Below, in pieces: positions 24,153 through 33,884 of a DNA stretch of 64,000 nt (its first letter is position 1; each line of letters begins with the position of its first letter). The notes below the pieces were generated by a model, which saw only the letters and a list, made by a program, of their open reading frames with translations, did no database searches and was not told the origin of the DNA. The translations under genes and the position numbers were made by a program. This stretch comes from JALZUV01 sp963837025 (lineage in GTDB: Bacteria; Pseudomonadota; Alphaproteobacteria; Rickettsiales; JALZUV01), in contig CAWILT010000001.1 in the NCBI GenBank assembly GCA_963837025.1, positions 62,001-126,000 of the forward strand. Direction: 5' to 3'.

Positions 24153-26167
24153 TTATGCGCCGGGGTTTTTATACAGGGTGCGGATATTCCAAGGCAGATG
24201 CCGCTGCATCGATGCGAACCTTGTATTCACGTCCATCAATCGTCCAGCCATCCATATCATCAAGGAATGGCAGTGCCACGCCATCGAGATAACCCACCTC
24301 AATCGTATCAAACGAGTTGGGATCAGCCAGCCAGATACCATGCAGTGGCTGAAGCCGCATCCAAACGGGCATCCGCAAGCACTTCAAGCGCACCATTGAC
24401 GGTGGCCACATTGCGTACTCGGCTGTTTGCCTGATCGGGATTGGTTTCAGATGACATCAGCACCGCAGCCGTATCCACGATATCCACCGGAGTTAGCAGG
24501 AAGCTGGGGCGAATATTCAGCGTGGCATCACCATCTTTTTGCTTACGCATGGCGGCTCTGGCCTTGCTAACGCTTGCCGCAGAAATTGCCGTACCTGAAC
24601 CAAGCAGATTCTTATGATCGGCATGGAACACGGCTTTACCATCCGACATATTCGGATTGTCTATCAAGATGGAAAACACCAGATCACCTACGGTACGAGC
24701 AGCAGCGCGGCCAAGTGTACGCGGAATCCGCGTAAAGGCTTCCAAATCATCATTGATGATGGCCTGACGAGTGATGCTAAACAGCTCTCCATAAGTTGCC
24801 AGCTGGATTTGCTCACCACGCTCGCCGATGGTGGTGTGTTTGTACTCACCACCTTCTTCTACTTTACGCAGCGAAGCCACCGTGCCAATGCCGGTGCGGG
24901 TATGAATCTTGAAGTCAGACAGATTCCCAGCGCGGGTAAAGCGAGGGAACACCTCTGGTGCTTCTTCATAGCCGCGCAGCATGGCTTTACGCGCATTATT
25001 TTCCAGAATCTTCGGAAAATCGCTACTGGAATGGGTGAAAGCCCGACCAATCATGGTGCTGCGATCCATGCCTTCGGTACGCACATTGTGCAACTCTAGG
25101 CATTTACGAGCAATATCCACCAGCTGATAGCCGCATAGCTCACTGGCTTTGCTACGATCATCGCTAAGACCGGCACGAACAGAAATGGCATCTTCTGCGG
25201 CGCGAGCGAATTTCTCGGTAGCAGATTCACCAACTTCGATGCGCTCACCATTGGTTGCAGGCTGTTCCTGTTTGCCAATGGCATCCAGCAGTAGTTTACG
25301 TGCTTCGTTGATATTCACAGCTGGATCATCCAGGCATTGATCGCGCACTTCGGTATGATCAGTGTGACCTTCAAACAGGCCGCGAATCTCCGTGCGGCGT
25401 GCTTTTTCGGTTTCGAGTGCGCGTTTTGCACCTTCATCCATCGCACCGCTACGCACTTCGTCAAGATTGACGTCTTCTTTGCGCTCCGCATCCAGATGCT
25501 CCGGTTCCTTGTTGATTTTATCAGGCATAGTTTTCTCCTTTGGTTTAGGTTGTGAGGGTTGGGGTTCAAGGCTGCGCTCTTCCGGAGCGTCCTCATCTGA
25601 GGATTCCACACGAGTGGTTTCATCCTCAGCACTCCGACCAACTCCAACAGTGGAATCGGCAGGAATATCGACCAGTGAAATTTCCATCGGTGTCCAGCTG
25701 ACCACCCGATAGAGGTCTGGTTTATCTTTATGTTCTTCTTGCAGCTTGCGCTCGTTGATGCGGTAGGAAACGGAGACATTCCGCAAAATACCATCGCGCA
25801 CGTCTTGCCAGATGCCTTCTACCTCAGCGCGTTTGGAAAGGCGCACCTCGGCATGGCCACGGTTATTTTCAATCCAAGCGCGTTCCACCACGCCGATGCG
25901 GTTATCACGCTCGGAGCGGTCATGGTTGTAGAGCAGCGGCGCACTGCTATTGAGCCGTGCCAAATCCGCTTCGCCTGCACCATGCCCCAGCACTTCCACC
26001 CATGGATCACTAAAAAATGAAGCGCGGGTGACAGGTTCTTCCGAGGAAAAAGAAAGCCGCACAAGGCGGCTATCTTCGTCAATGATGGATTCCTGAGTAA
26101 GATCAATCGTCCGTGTCAGTATCACCGGCTTGTCCTCCGGCTTTGTTTTTGTCGCTTTCTTTGGCAT
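24153..26167 (-). CDS. Prohead protease-major capsid fusion, C-terminus frameshifted
   Basis: From the ATG at 26167 the frame runs 614 codons to a stop at 24323. Residues about 20-200 are an HK97-type (U35) prohead protease with NHDRS..DNRIG. After an acidic linker comes a helical delta/scaffold-like stretch and a phage capsid domain. The expected capsid end (ADPNSFDTIEVGYLDG, then YKNPGA) continues in two other frames to 24153; removing one base near 24326-24334 and one near 24181 restores it. An internal in-frame ATG at 25528, codon 214, has its own AAGGAG site, so free capsid may also be made. The start overlaps the portal gene end. Confidence 0.8.
25528..25543 (-). promoter_or_regulatory. 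Internal ribosome site and start within capsid fusion
   Basis: The sequence AAGGAGAAAACTATG within the fusion gene is nearly identical to the AAGGAGAAAACGATG at its own start (26167). It is in frame and would start a protein at the delta/scaffold region just before the capsid domain. The residues KEKT in the linker are the translation of this ribosome site. Confidence 0.6.
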
Positions 26168-27666
26168 CGTTTTCTCCTTGAGTTGGGTTAAAGAGTGAAA
26201 GTTGCTGGCCACCATTGCTGGTGGAAAAACTAATGCCAGCTTCGGTTTCCTGTTCACGCTCCTGCTTAATCTGCTCGAACGTATCCTGCGGGTTGCCACC
26301 ACGTGCGCGGATAACTTCGGCGCGTGATTTGAATCCAGCCGCCACCGCTTTTTCCTCGGCGGTGACTTCTTTTTGCGGGTCAATCCACGGCATCACTGGC
26401 CCTTGGAAACCAGCTTTTTTGAGCGTATTGGGGTTAATCTCGTTTTGCGGCAGCTTCAGCTGTCCAGATAGCACCGCCATCTCCACAAACCGTTCCCAGA
26501 TAGGCCGCACGCAGCGCTCAATAAAATACTCGCGCAGCACGGCATAATGCACCGATTGCTCCACCAGCTCCTGCCGCTGCGCCGAGTATGTGCCGTTATA
26601 ATCCTTGGCAATAGAGGAATAGCCAGTGCATGTGCCAGCGGCCACCGCCCGAAGCTGCGAATTACGGAATTGCTCCAGCATGGTATTAGGGCGATTGCTA
26701 TCGATCATGCCGACTTCTTCACCTGGCAGCAGATTATCGAAAATCATACCTGGCTGCATTTTCATCAAGCCGGTTACCAGCTTCATCCACCTGCAGGCCG
26801 GAAGTCGGACCATCGAGTGATTTACGAATATAGGCACAGATACTCGCCGCCACTTTTGCTGCCAGCCGTTCGGAAAGCTCGTAATCCTTAATATCCTCCA
26901 TGCGCGTCAGCACACTGGCAAAGATCGACACGCCGCGTGTCTGGCTGATACGCTTGGCAATTTTCAGATGCAGCATTTTCTCGGCAGCATGGCGCTTCAC
27001 ATCCTGCCTCACCACCAGCGTATGGTTATTGCCCGGATGCTCTTTGTAGAGATAATAGGCGCGTGGGCGATGCCATGCATTTTTCTCCACACCATGAATG
27101 ATACGCTTTTTCTGGTCGTTATATTCAAACGGCAGATAATCAGCCTCAATCATTTCCAGCGAGTACGGCACCAGCGTTCCATGATCAATCGTACTACTGG
27201 TGCCTTCAATATGCTTAACCAGCACCTCGCCATCACGAAACCAGTGTCGCGCCAGCAGGCGTAGCATGTGATTCCAATGGTATTCCCACGTCACTTCGGG
27301 AAAGCGAATCCATTCTTCCCACAGTTCGATCAGCTGATCGTTCACCTGCTTGGCAAGCTCACCGCTTTTGAGCTTCACCTGTGGTTCAACATTAATGCCG
27401 CGACCAACTACGTTATTAACCAAACAGTCCAGCACACCACCAGCCAGATCATGGTTTTCATCCAGATGCCGTGCCTGCAGACGCAGTGATTCTCCCGCAC
27501 GTTCAACAATCGCATCACCGCTGCCTGGATCAGTCTTGGTTTTCCGAAAGCGGGAGGGTTGCGCTGCTTCATAGGCACGCTGAGCTTTCAGCACTTTACG
27601 CGCCGTGTCACGGCGCAGCGCTGCTTCTGGCGATATCACCTCAATTGTTTTGTCGATGATATTCAT
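26103..27666 (-). pseudogene. Lambda-type portal protein, one frameshift
   Basis: The portal is the dodecameric channel for DNA packaging. The N-terminal 310 residues (27666 to 26734) contain typical portal stretches such as RHWFRDGEVLVKH and SICAYIRKSLDGPTSG. The remainder (MQPGMIFDNLLPGEEV, NYNGTYS-like DYNGTYSAQRQELVEQ) continues in another frame to 26103. Removing one A from the AAAA run at 26759-26762 joins them into one protein of about 520 residues, normal for the family. As written the gene is broken. The stop lies inside the capsid fusion gene. Confidence 0.8.
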
Positions 27667-27671
27667 GGCTG

Positions 27672-27897
27672 CTACTCGCTAAAATCTGCCAACGCTGCTT
27701 GCTGGTTATTTTGAATCGTCTGCTCAAAGGCATTGACACGACGTTCCCAATATTGAATCTGCTCGCGTATTTCCTTCACATTTGCCAGCGTCAGGCTGCG
27801 GCCATTCATGGAGTAGCTTTGACCTTTGGCAACAGCGAGGTCTGCAGCGATCCACGCATCCAGCGCAGTCCTGCGCTTGTGATAATGTTAAAGCCAT
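27672..27897 (-). pseudogene. gpW-like head-tail joining protein, one frameshift
   Basis: From an ATG at 27897, MALTLSQAQ is followed, after removal of one extra base at 27870-27871, by an open frame of 74 residues (LDAWIAADLAVAKGQSYSMN ... REQIQYWERRVNAFEQ). Size, helical content and position between large terminase and portal fit the gpW/DUF6148-type joiner. As written, the frame is lost after 11 codons. It ends 6 bases before the portal start. Confidence 0.6.
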
Positions 27898-27899
27898 AT

Positions 27900-28814
27900 T
27901 CAGTCCTTGATTGAGTTGATAATTGCTTGCCCGATTGCTTCGGGAATTTGTGGCACTACGGCGTTTCCGAGTGCTTTAAGTCTGTCCACCCGCGTGGAAA
28001 ACCCATCACTATTTCGGCAAATGAGGGGTTGAGGTATATCGGGTCTGTTGAAGTAGTCCTCAGTCCTTCGGACATCTTCGCACCACGAAAATGCTTGCTG
28101 CCCACATAGCGATTGCGGTTTGAGCCTTTGAATTCGTTTGCACCCATCGTCGGTAGCAACCGCGCCAGCCGAGCCAGCCCCACGCTTCCTGCTGTTCCCT
28201 GACCGTTGATCTTCCTCGGTATGCCCGTCTTGGTGATGTAATATTGATCGTTCTTGCCGATGATCGCTCCCTGCCTCGCATCGCTTGCCATCGGCGTGGG
28301 CAACAATCCACACTCGATCGCGTCTGTGGGGTGCGCCGACGGCACAAGCTGGAATAACAAATGGCTGCACGGTGTAGCCTTCATGCTCCAAGTCAATCTT
28401 CGTGCGGGTGAATGCCAAATTGACGAAGTTAGCAACGTTTTCACCAACAACCCAAGTGGGCTGCGCTTGCTGAATGATTCGAAACATCTCCGGCCAGAGG
28501 TCACGGTCATCTTCCGTTCCTTTTTTTCGTCCGGCAACGGAGAATGGCTGGCAGGGGAATCCACCGCAGATGAGGTCAATTTTTCCTTCATAAATAATTC
28601 GTTCTGCATCGTATAATTTTCCGTTTTCATAGCGTAGCTGCCGAATATCCTGAGCAATCGGCACATGCGGCCAGTGCTTACTCAGGACATCTCGGCAGAA
28701 TGGTTCAATTTCACAAAAAGCAATAGTGGTCGAGGCCAGCACGCTCCAGCCCAAGGGAGAAACCGCCGATGCCAGAAGAATAAATCCAGTATCGTCAGCT
28801 TGCTGATCCATCAT
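27900..28814 (-). CDS. C5 cytosine DNA methyltransferase, N-terminus disturbed
   Basis: From codon 25 on, the protein shows the C5-methylase motifs in order: EIEPFC, GGFPCQPFSVAG (catalytic Cys), GENV, RRDRVWI, and LKALGNAVVPQI at the end. The first 24 codons do not encode motif I in this frame. Instead, LTILDLF and SGIGGFSLGLERAG, the S-adenosylmethionine site, appear in the two other frames. Single extra bases near 28798-28805, 28774-28780 and 28715-28719 would explain this. Phage methylases of this type protect the DNA from host restriction. It lies between the terminase and portal genes, an unusual place for a moron. Confidence 0.75.
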   Translation of the reverse strand: MMDQQADDTGFILLASAVSPLGWSVLASTTIAFCEIEPFCRDVLSKHWPHVPIAQDIRQLRYENGKLYDAERIIYEGKIDLICGGFPCQPFSVAGRKKGTEDDRDLWPEMFRIIQQAQPTWVVGENVANFVNLAFTRTKIDLEHEGYTVQPFVIPACAVGAPHRRDRVWIVAHADGKRCEAGSDHRQERSILHHQDGHTEEDQRSGNSRKRGAGSAGAVATDDGCKRIQRLKPQSLCGQQAFSWCEDVRRTEDYFNRPDIPQPLICRNSDGFSTRVDRLKALGNAVVPQIPEAIGQAIINSIKD

Positions 28815-28820
28815 GCATTC

Positions 28821-30650
28821 CTAATTAAAGTTCCAGTCATCCACGCCGATCCACTGACCAGCTTTTTTCGATTGTTCTTGCTCGTTTTTTTGTTTGCCGA
28901 GTCGGTTAATTTCTTGTTCTGCTGCCAGCTCTTGCAGATTCGGGTTGAGAATATGCAATGCAGCCAACCCGTACACACGGCAGTCCAACGCTTCATTGCG
29001 TCTACCTTTGGGTATCACCCAAATGCGGGTGGGATGCCCATTGACAAATCGGGTCTGAATGCGCTCGGCAGTCAGCTGCTTGAAATATTCCTCCGGATAA
29101 TCCGCAGGAAAATGGCAATAACCAGCTCCTGGCTGGTGAATCTTCAGCCGTGAGTAAATCATCTGCTTGGCGGTGTCCGTACCGAGGGTAAACAGCTTCA
29201 CGCGCAGCTTATTGCTTTTGCTGAATTTGCTAACCAGCGGCTTACCAATTTGGTTTGCACCTTTAATCGCAAAGATGCGGTTATGCTCACGCGCTTTGCA
29301 ATATTCATAAACCTTCTGCGTATGGTGACCGCCTGTATCGACACATCCAGCACCAATCTTCAACACGCGATCATCCGAACTTTTAATTGTCTGCGCGAAT
29401 AGCTTATCGAGATCATCCCAGACCTTACCCGCAGCAGGATCACCATGCAGCACATGATATTGTAGCGACCAGCTTTCCTGACCAACGCCCCAGCCAATCA
29501 CTTCGGCTTCTAAGCGATCACCCTGGACATCCACGCCCACCGTAATCACCATCACACCTTCAGGTGCAACGCGACCCCAGTTTTCTTTGCGCTGGAGCAA
29601 TCCAGAAGGGTCAATACCATCAGTGGCTTCTTTCCATGTTTCACCGAGTGATGTGTTGACCCATACTTTGAGCGTTTCTGGTAGGCGTTTGGCTTTCAGA
29701 AAGTTGATCACCATCTCCGTCCATTTTACCCATGGGCTGTATAGCTCCGAGATGTGAAACCCTGCCACGCCGTTAAGCTCTGCTTCAGCTCGCCATTCAC
29801 CGCGTGACAGCATCCATATTTTGTCGCTCTCCTGCAGCTTTGCCTGGCAATGCTCACATTCATAATGCGTATCTTCCAGCTTCTCCTTATCAAACTTAAT
29901 CTGCGCCCAGCAGAGAATCTGAAACGCTCCACATTCTGGGCATGGTACATAATATCTGCGCTGGTCACTCTGCTGGTAGCGCGATTCAATCTTGCTTTCG
30001 CCTTCCACCGTTGGAGTGGAGGCAGAAACCAGCAACCGATTCCAAAAGGTGGTGGTACGCTTATAAGCAAGCGAGCCTGGGTCACCTTCCGTACCCGCTG
30101 AATGCGGATAGCGGTCTTCTTCATCCAGCAACACAATCCGTATCGGCCGCGATGCCAGCGAGGATGGGCTGTTTGCACCCGCCATGGTGATATGCCCACC
30201 AGGGAATTTCTTATGCAGCAGCGTGTTGTTACTATCGCGGCTGCGCGGATCACCAAATAGTTCCATCAGCACATTGGAATCTCTGATCATCGGCGCGAGA
30301 CGATCCTTGCTCCATGTCTCCGCCATATCCAGCGTCGGCTGAATCAGCAGCATCGGTGACGGGTCTTGGTGTGAGAAATAACCAATCACATTATTGATAA
30401 TCTCTGTTTTACCCACCTGCGAAGAGGTCATCAGCACCACCTCGCTAACCCCAGCTTCATTCACCGCATCCATCATACCGCGCTGATACGGCGCACGATC
30501 CGTTACCCATTTGCCAGGCTCACTGCTGGCTTCGGGGCTGAGTTTGCGATATTCATCCGCCCACTGGCTCACCGTCAGTTCCGGTGGTGGAGTCCACGCT
30601 TTCATCACCGTCTGATTCAACTGCTTGTATGTCTTCGTCCTCCGCTTCAT
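28821..30650 (-). CDS. Terminase large subunit, GpA family
   Basis: A 609-residue packaging motor of the lambda gpA family. The N-terminal ATPase has SSQVGKTE as Walker A and IVLLDEEDR as Walker B; a CPEC...CEHC zinc-ribbon-like element follows near residue 210-245, and the C-terminal nuclease includes TVGVDVQGDRLE and CVDTGGHHT. It is fully open. The start could also be the Met 15 codons later, which is nearer the usual N-terminus. It overlaps the end of the small subunit gene. Its family implies packaging at cos-type sites. Confidence 0.92.
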   Translation of the reverse strand: MKRRTKTYKQLNQTVMKAWTPPPELTVSQWADEYRKLSPEASSEPGKWVTDRAPYQRGMMDAVNEAGVSEVVLMTSSQVGKTEIINNVIGYFSHQDPSPMLLIQPTLDMAETWSKDRLAPMIRDSNVLMELFGDPRSRDSNNTLLHKKFPGGHITMAGANSPSSLASRPIRIVLLDEEDRYPHSAGTEGDPGSLAYKRTTTFWNRLLVSASTPTVEGESKIESRYQQSDQRRYYVPCPECGAFQILCWAQIKFDKEKLEDTHYECEHCQAKLQESDKIWMLSRGEWRAEAELNGVAGFHISELYSPWVKWTEMVINFLKAKRLPETLKVWVNTSLGETWKEATDGIDPSGLLQRKENWGRVAPEGVMVITVGVDVQGDRLEAEVIGWGVGQESWSLQYHVLHGDPAAGKVWDDLDKLFAQTIKSSDDRVLKIGAGCVDTGGHHTQKVYEYCKAREHNRIFAIKGANQIGKPLVSKFSKSNKLRVKLFTLGTDTAKQMIYSRLKIHQPGAGYCHFPADYPEEYFKQLTAERIQTRFVNGHPTRIWVIPKGRRNEALDCRVYGLAALHILNPNLQELAAEQEINRLGKQKNEQEQSKKAGQWIGVDDWNFN

Positions 30651-31099
30651 AATTTGCCAGCTCCAATAACGCCTCGTGTATCGTGCGCTTTAAGAATTTC
30701 TCCACCTCTTCAGGGTCTTTAAGATTTACAATTTGGTATGCCGTCTTGGTGGGTATGCCGAGCAGCTTTGCCCTGCATGCCGTAACCATCTGAATCCAGT
30801 CCGCTTCAATCCGCTCCACCGTCACCAGCTGCACCCGTTCGCTCCGCCAGATCAATCTCTGCCATATCCGCTTGCGCTTTTAATAATCGAGCGCGTTCGT
30901 GATGTGTATCCTGCGGTGCAGCACCTTTTCCAAAAGCCCGTTGCTGCAGATATTCGATATAAGATCGAACACTTCCTATCAGCTCGTATTGGTTCTTCTC
31001 CGGCTTCGGAATCACCCCATCCCGCGCCAACTGCTGCACCCTGCGTTCGGTCAATCCGAACAGCTTGGCGATGGTTGATACTGGATAGGATGTTGGCAT
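30553..31099 (-). pseudogene. Terminase small subunit (Nu1-like), one frameshift
   Basis: The N-terminal part (31099 down) has a winged-helix DNA-binding stretch VSTIAKLFGLTERRVQQLAR like lambda Nu1 and the helical ERARLLKAQADMAEIDLAE. After that the protein continues in another frame with LVTVERIEADWIQMVTACR and an acidic tail ending at 30553. Removing one base near 30829-30836 gives about 181 residues, the length of Nu1. As written the reading frame stops at 30806. It recognises the packaging site together with the large subunit. Confidence 0.75.
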
Positions 31100-31216
31100 A
31101 TTAACACTCTCTTTTTATTCAACTTTTTATAGTCGAATTGACTTGATTAACCCTCCGATTGAAGCATTCATTGAGATGTCCAAAGGGCAATTTTTAATCA
31201 AACCAAGGAGTGAATC

Positions 31217-31648
31217 ATGACCGATATAATCATCACCACCGCCCAGCATCGCGTATTAGAAGATGCTGCCAATTTCCCTGAAAGCGAGATTGAGAAATTT
31301 ACTCAACACCTGCCAGCAGGAGCGCAGAAATCGATGACCACTGCGCTACTCAAAAAAGGCTGCATCGAACAACGCGATGATAAGCATTACATCACCGCAG
31401 CGGGGTGCAACGCCGTGGGACGCAAAGCAACACCTGACGACACACCCAAGCGTGAAACCAAACAATCGATTATCATTGATCTGCTATCCCGCGAAGAAGG
31501 TGCAACACTTGCCGAGCTACAAAAAGCCACTGATTGGAAATCCCATTCAGTACGCGGTCATTTGTCCAACATGCGCCGCAAGCAAAAAGCCAATATCGAA
31601 ACGACCACCAACAGCGATGGCAACCGTGTCTACCGCATCTCTGAATAA
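31217..31648 (+). CDS. DUF3489 protein
   Basis: A 143-residue basic protein on the plus strand with AAGGAG before the ATG. The C-terminal half has SIIIDLLSREEGATLAELQ and WKSHSVRGHLSNMRRK, a winged-helix-like DUF3489 domain common in alphaproteobacterial prophages and mobile elements. It is divergent from the small terminase gene and converges with the HNH gene. A DNA-binding or regulatory role is plausible but unproven. Confidence 0.82.
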   Translation: MTDIIITTAQHRVLEDAANFPESEIEKFTQHLPAGAQKSMTTALLKKGCIEQRDDKHYITAAGCNAVGRKATPDDTPKRETKQSIIIDLLSREEGATLAELQKATDWKSHSVRGHLSNMRRKQKANIETTTNSDGNRVYRISE

Positions 31649-31654
31649 TGTAAG

Positions 31655-32443
31655 TTAGGTATCTTCGAATTTGATACCTTCAATATATTTTATGAATTTC
31701 TGCTTACTGTTCTTGATATTTTCTAGAACATCAAAGGTGCTTTGAAGGCCAATCCAGTAAGATGAATTATCTAATGCACTTCTTGTCTTCGCTAGATCCT
31801 CTGTACTTAGGGCTGCAAGGTAAGACCTTATTCGAATTTCTTCTTTGTGCCGATTTTCATGACAATTTCTGCATAAACACCTAAATGAATCTAATGGATA
31901 TTCCCATGATTCATAGTATTGTCGCCCATGCTTTTTGTAATATGAGTGATGCGCCTCAAGACGGTTAGAAGAAGAACAATCTTGGCATTTATTCTCAGCT
32001 CGATTTTTAACTTTTTTGCTTTTCTGTTTCCAGCGTGGGTCTCTTAATTTTTCTGCATATGTGGCATTTGATTCACTAAAGCGATAGTTATCTAAGGGAT
32101 AAAACCCCATGTTCCATGAGTGCCCAAGTTCGTAAAAAAAGCCGAATGACTCCACTAAATCATCAAAAACTTCTGTATCCCCTCCAAAATTTAGGATTGT
32201 ATGAAGTGATCCTTCAAAAACTAGAACTAATTCGGCGTCATTGTGATAGTCTTCTCCGCGCTCTTTCCACTTTTGAATATTATAAAAATGAGTATCTATT
32301 TCTATGTTTTGAATAACAAGCCACTCCCAAACAGAGTCTTGTAATCTTTCCAATGCTCGCTGTTTTTCTACATTCACTCTATTCTCACTAGGTTGTAATT
32401 TTCTGCTTTTCCTTAATAATAGACTTTTGTAATTTGATGTCAT
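31655..32443 (-). CDS. HNH endonuclease
   Basis: A 262-residue protein with a C-terminal HNH nuclease: CQDC, LEAHH, then LCRNCHENRH (about residues 155-210), where the CxxC pairs bind zinc. The N-terminal 130 residues have no motif I recognise. The start at 32443 overlaps the end of the adjacent methylase gene by 56 bases. Its base composition is visibly more AT-rich than its neighbours, suggesting separate acquisition. HNH nucleases near terminase genes can aid packaging, but the tight link to a DNA methylase also suggests a restriction partner. Confidence 0.75.
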   Translation of the reverse strand: MTSNYKSLLLRKSRKLQPSENRVNVEKQRALERLQDSVWEWLVIQNIEIDTHFYNIQKWKERGEDYHNDAELVLVFEGSLHTILNFGGDTEVFDDLVESFGFFYELGHSWNMGFYPLDNYRFSESNATYAEKLRDPRWKQKSKKVKNRAENKCQDCSSSNRLEAHHSYYKKHGRQYYESWEYPLDSFRCLCRNCHENRHKEEIRIRSYLAALSTEDLAKTRSALDNSSYWIGLQSTFDVLENIKNSKQKFIKYIEGIKFEDT

Positions 32444-33644
32444 CAAAAGACTTCTTTTCACCGGATAGCGTTGCTTTGCTGCCGGTGAATTCTTCCCAGC
32501 GTTTTACAATCACATCACAGTAAATAGGGTCTAGCTCAATCAATCGTGCTTGACGTTTCAGCTTCTCACAGGCAATCATCGTTGTTCCCGACCCACCGAA
32601 GCTATCCAATATGATATCCTTAGTCTTACTTGAGTTCTCGAGCGCACGGCATACCAGCTCCACGGGTTTCATCGTGGGGTGCAGATCATTGGTACGTGGC
32701 TTATCGTAATGCCACAGATCACTCTGATCCCGCGCACCGCACCAGAAGTGTTTATTACCATCAGGCCAACCATAGAGGATCGGCTCGTATTGGCGTTGAT
32801 AATCGGAGCGACCCATCGTGAAGTGATTCTTACCCCAGATGATAAAGGTCGACCATTTACCGCCAGCATCTACAAAGGCGCGAAACAACGTATGCAGTTC
32901 GGAGGAGGACATACAGATGTAAAGCGCACCTTTGCAGACTTTGACCATCTGGGTACATGCATCATTCAGAAACTTCTGAAAATCATCGCCCAGATTGTCA
33001 TTCTTAATCTTGCGTTTATTCCCGCGCACATTGTCTTTCATGGTTTGACCATAATCGACATTGTAGGGCGGGTCGGTAAAGACCATATCCGCCAGCTCAT
33101 CTTTCATCAGAGCCTTCATGGTTTTAGCTTTGGTGCTGTCACCACAGATCAATCGGTGATCACCCAGCAGCCAGATGTCACCTTCCTTGGTGGTAGCCAC
33201 GGCAGGAGCTTCAGGAACTTCGTCATCATCGGTCAAACCATCCATAGAAGCACCGTCAAGCAACTGCTCCAGCTCAATCGCTTCAAAGCCAGTCAGATCT
33301 AAATCAAAATCCATCTCACTCAGCTCGCCGAGTTCAATCGCTAGCAACTCCTCGTCCCACTCTGCATCTTCATGGGTACGGTTGTCAGCCAGCCTGTACG
33401 CCTTTATCTGCGCCAAGGTGAGGCCAGTGGCAACATGGACGGGTACTTTCTTAAGTCCTAGCTGCTGGGCCGCCAGAAGGCGCGTGTGGCCCGCTATAAT
33501 AACCATTTCCTCATCCACCACGATGGGTTGACGGAATCCATACTCTTTGATGCTGGCTGCGACTTTTACCACCGCCACATCATTCCGGCGGGGATTGCGG
33601 ACATACGGAATCACCCGACCGATATCTGTCAGTTCTACTTTCAT
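32388..33644 (-). CDS. ParB-domain DNA methyltransferase
   Basis: A 418-residue fusion: a ParB/Srx-like N-terminal domain (VRNPRRND, VVDEEMVIIAGHTRLLAAQ, residues about 10-95) and a beta-class amino-methyltransferase (DPPYNVDYG near 193 and FGGSGTTMIACEKL near 365). DPPY marks an N6-adenine or N4-cytosine methylase. This architecture is common in phages of alphaproteobacteria. Its gene precedes the terminase set. Overlap with the HNH gene suggests joint expression. Confidence 0.88.
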   Translation of the reverse strand: MKVELTDIGRVIPYVRNPRRNDVAVVKVAASIKEYGFRQPIVVDEEMVIIAGHTRLLAAQQLGLKKVPVHVATGLTLAQIKAYRLADNRTHEDAEWDEELLAIELGELSEMDFDLDLTGFEAIELEQLLDGASMDGLTDDDEVPEAPAVATTKEGDIWLLGDHRLICGDSTKAKTMKALMKDELADMVFTDPPYNVDYGQTMKDNVRGNKRKIKNDNLGDDFQKFLNDACTQMVKVCKGALYICMSSSELHTLFRAFVDAGGKWSTFIIWGKNHFTMGRSDYQRQYEPILYGWPDGNKHFWCGARDQSDLWHYDKPRTNDLHPTMKPVELVCRALENSSKTKDIILDSFGGSGTTMIACEKLKRQARLIELDPIYCDVIVKRWEEFTGSKATLSGEKKSFDDIKLQKSIIKEKQKITT

Positions 33645-33884
33645 AATAATCCTGATTTAGTTGATAAATTCTGTGTATCCGTCAGCCAAACGAAATGGCC
33701 GCAGATACCCCATTTCGCTGTTTTGACACCTAAGCCTTTGTTATCTAAAGGTTTAGATACCTGCCAAACGAAACGAAATGGTTTTTTACGTTCTGACCCT
33801 AGGAAAACACTGCGCCTGCCGCGTACCCGCAGGGGGGACCGCCTAGGAGTACCTTTTGTTCAATCCAATGGATTGCTTTGTTTT

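Noticed and set aside
27956..28666. Alternative 236-codon frame within the C5 methylase
   Set aside because: It overlaps the frame with all methylase motifs and encodes no recognisable domain.
33810..33860. cos packaging site in the G-run region
   Set aside because: A G-rich run and a CCTAGG site lie upstream of the terminase genes, but no paired terminase-binding repeats can be shown, so it stays unproven.
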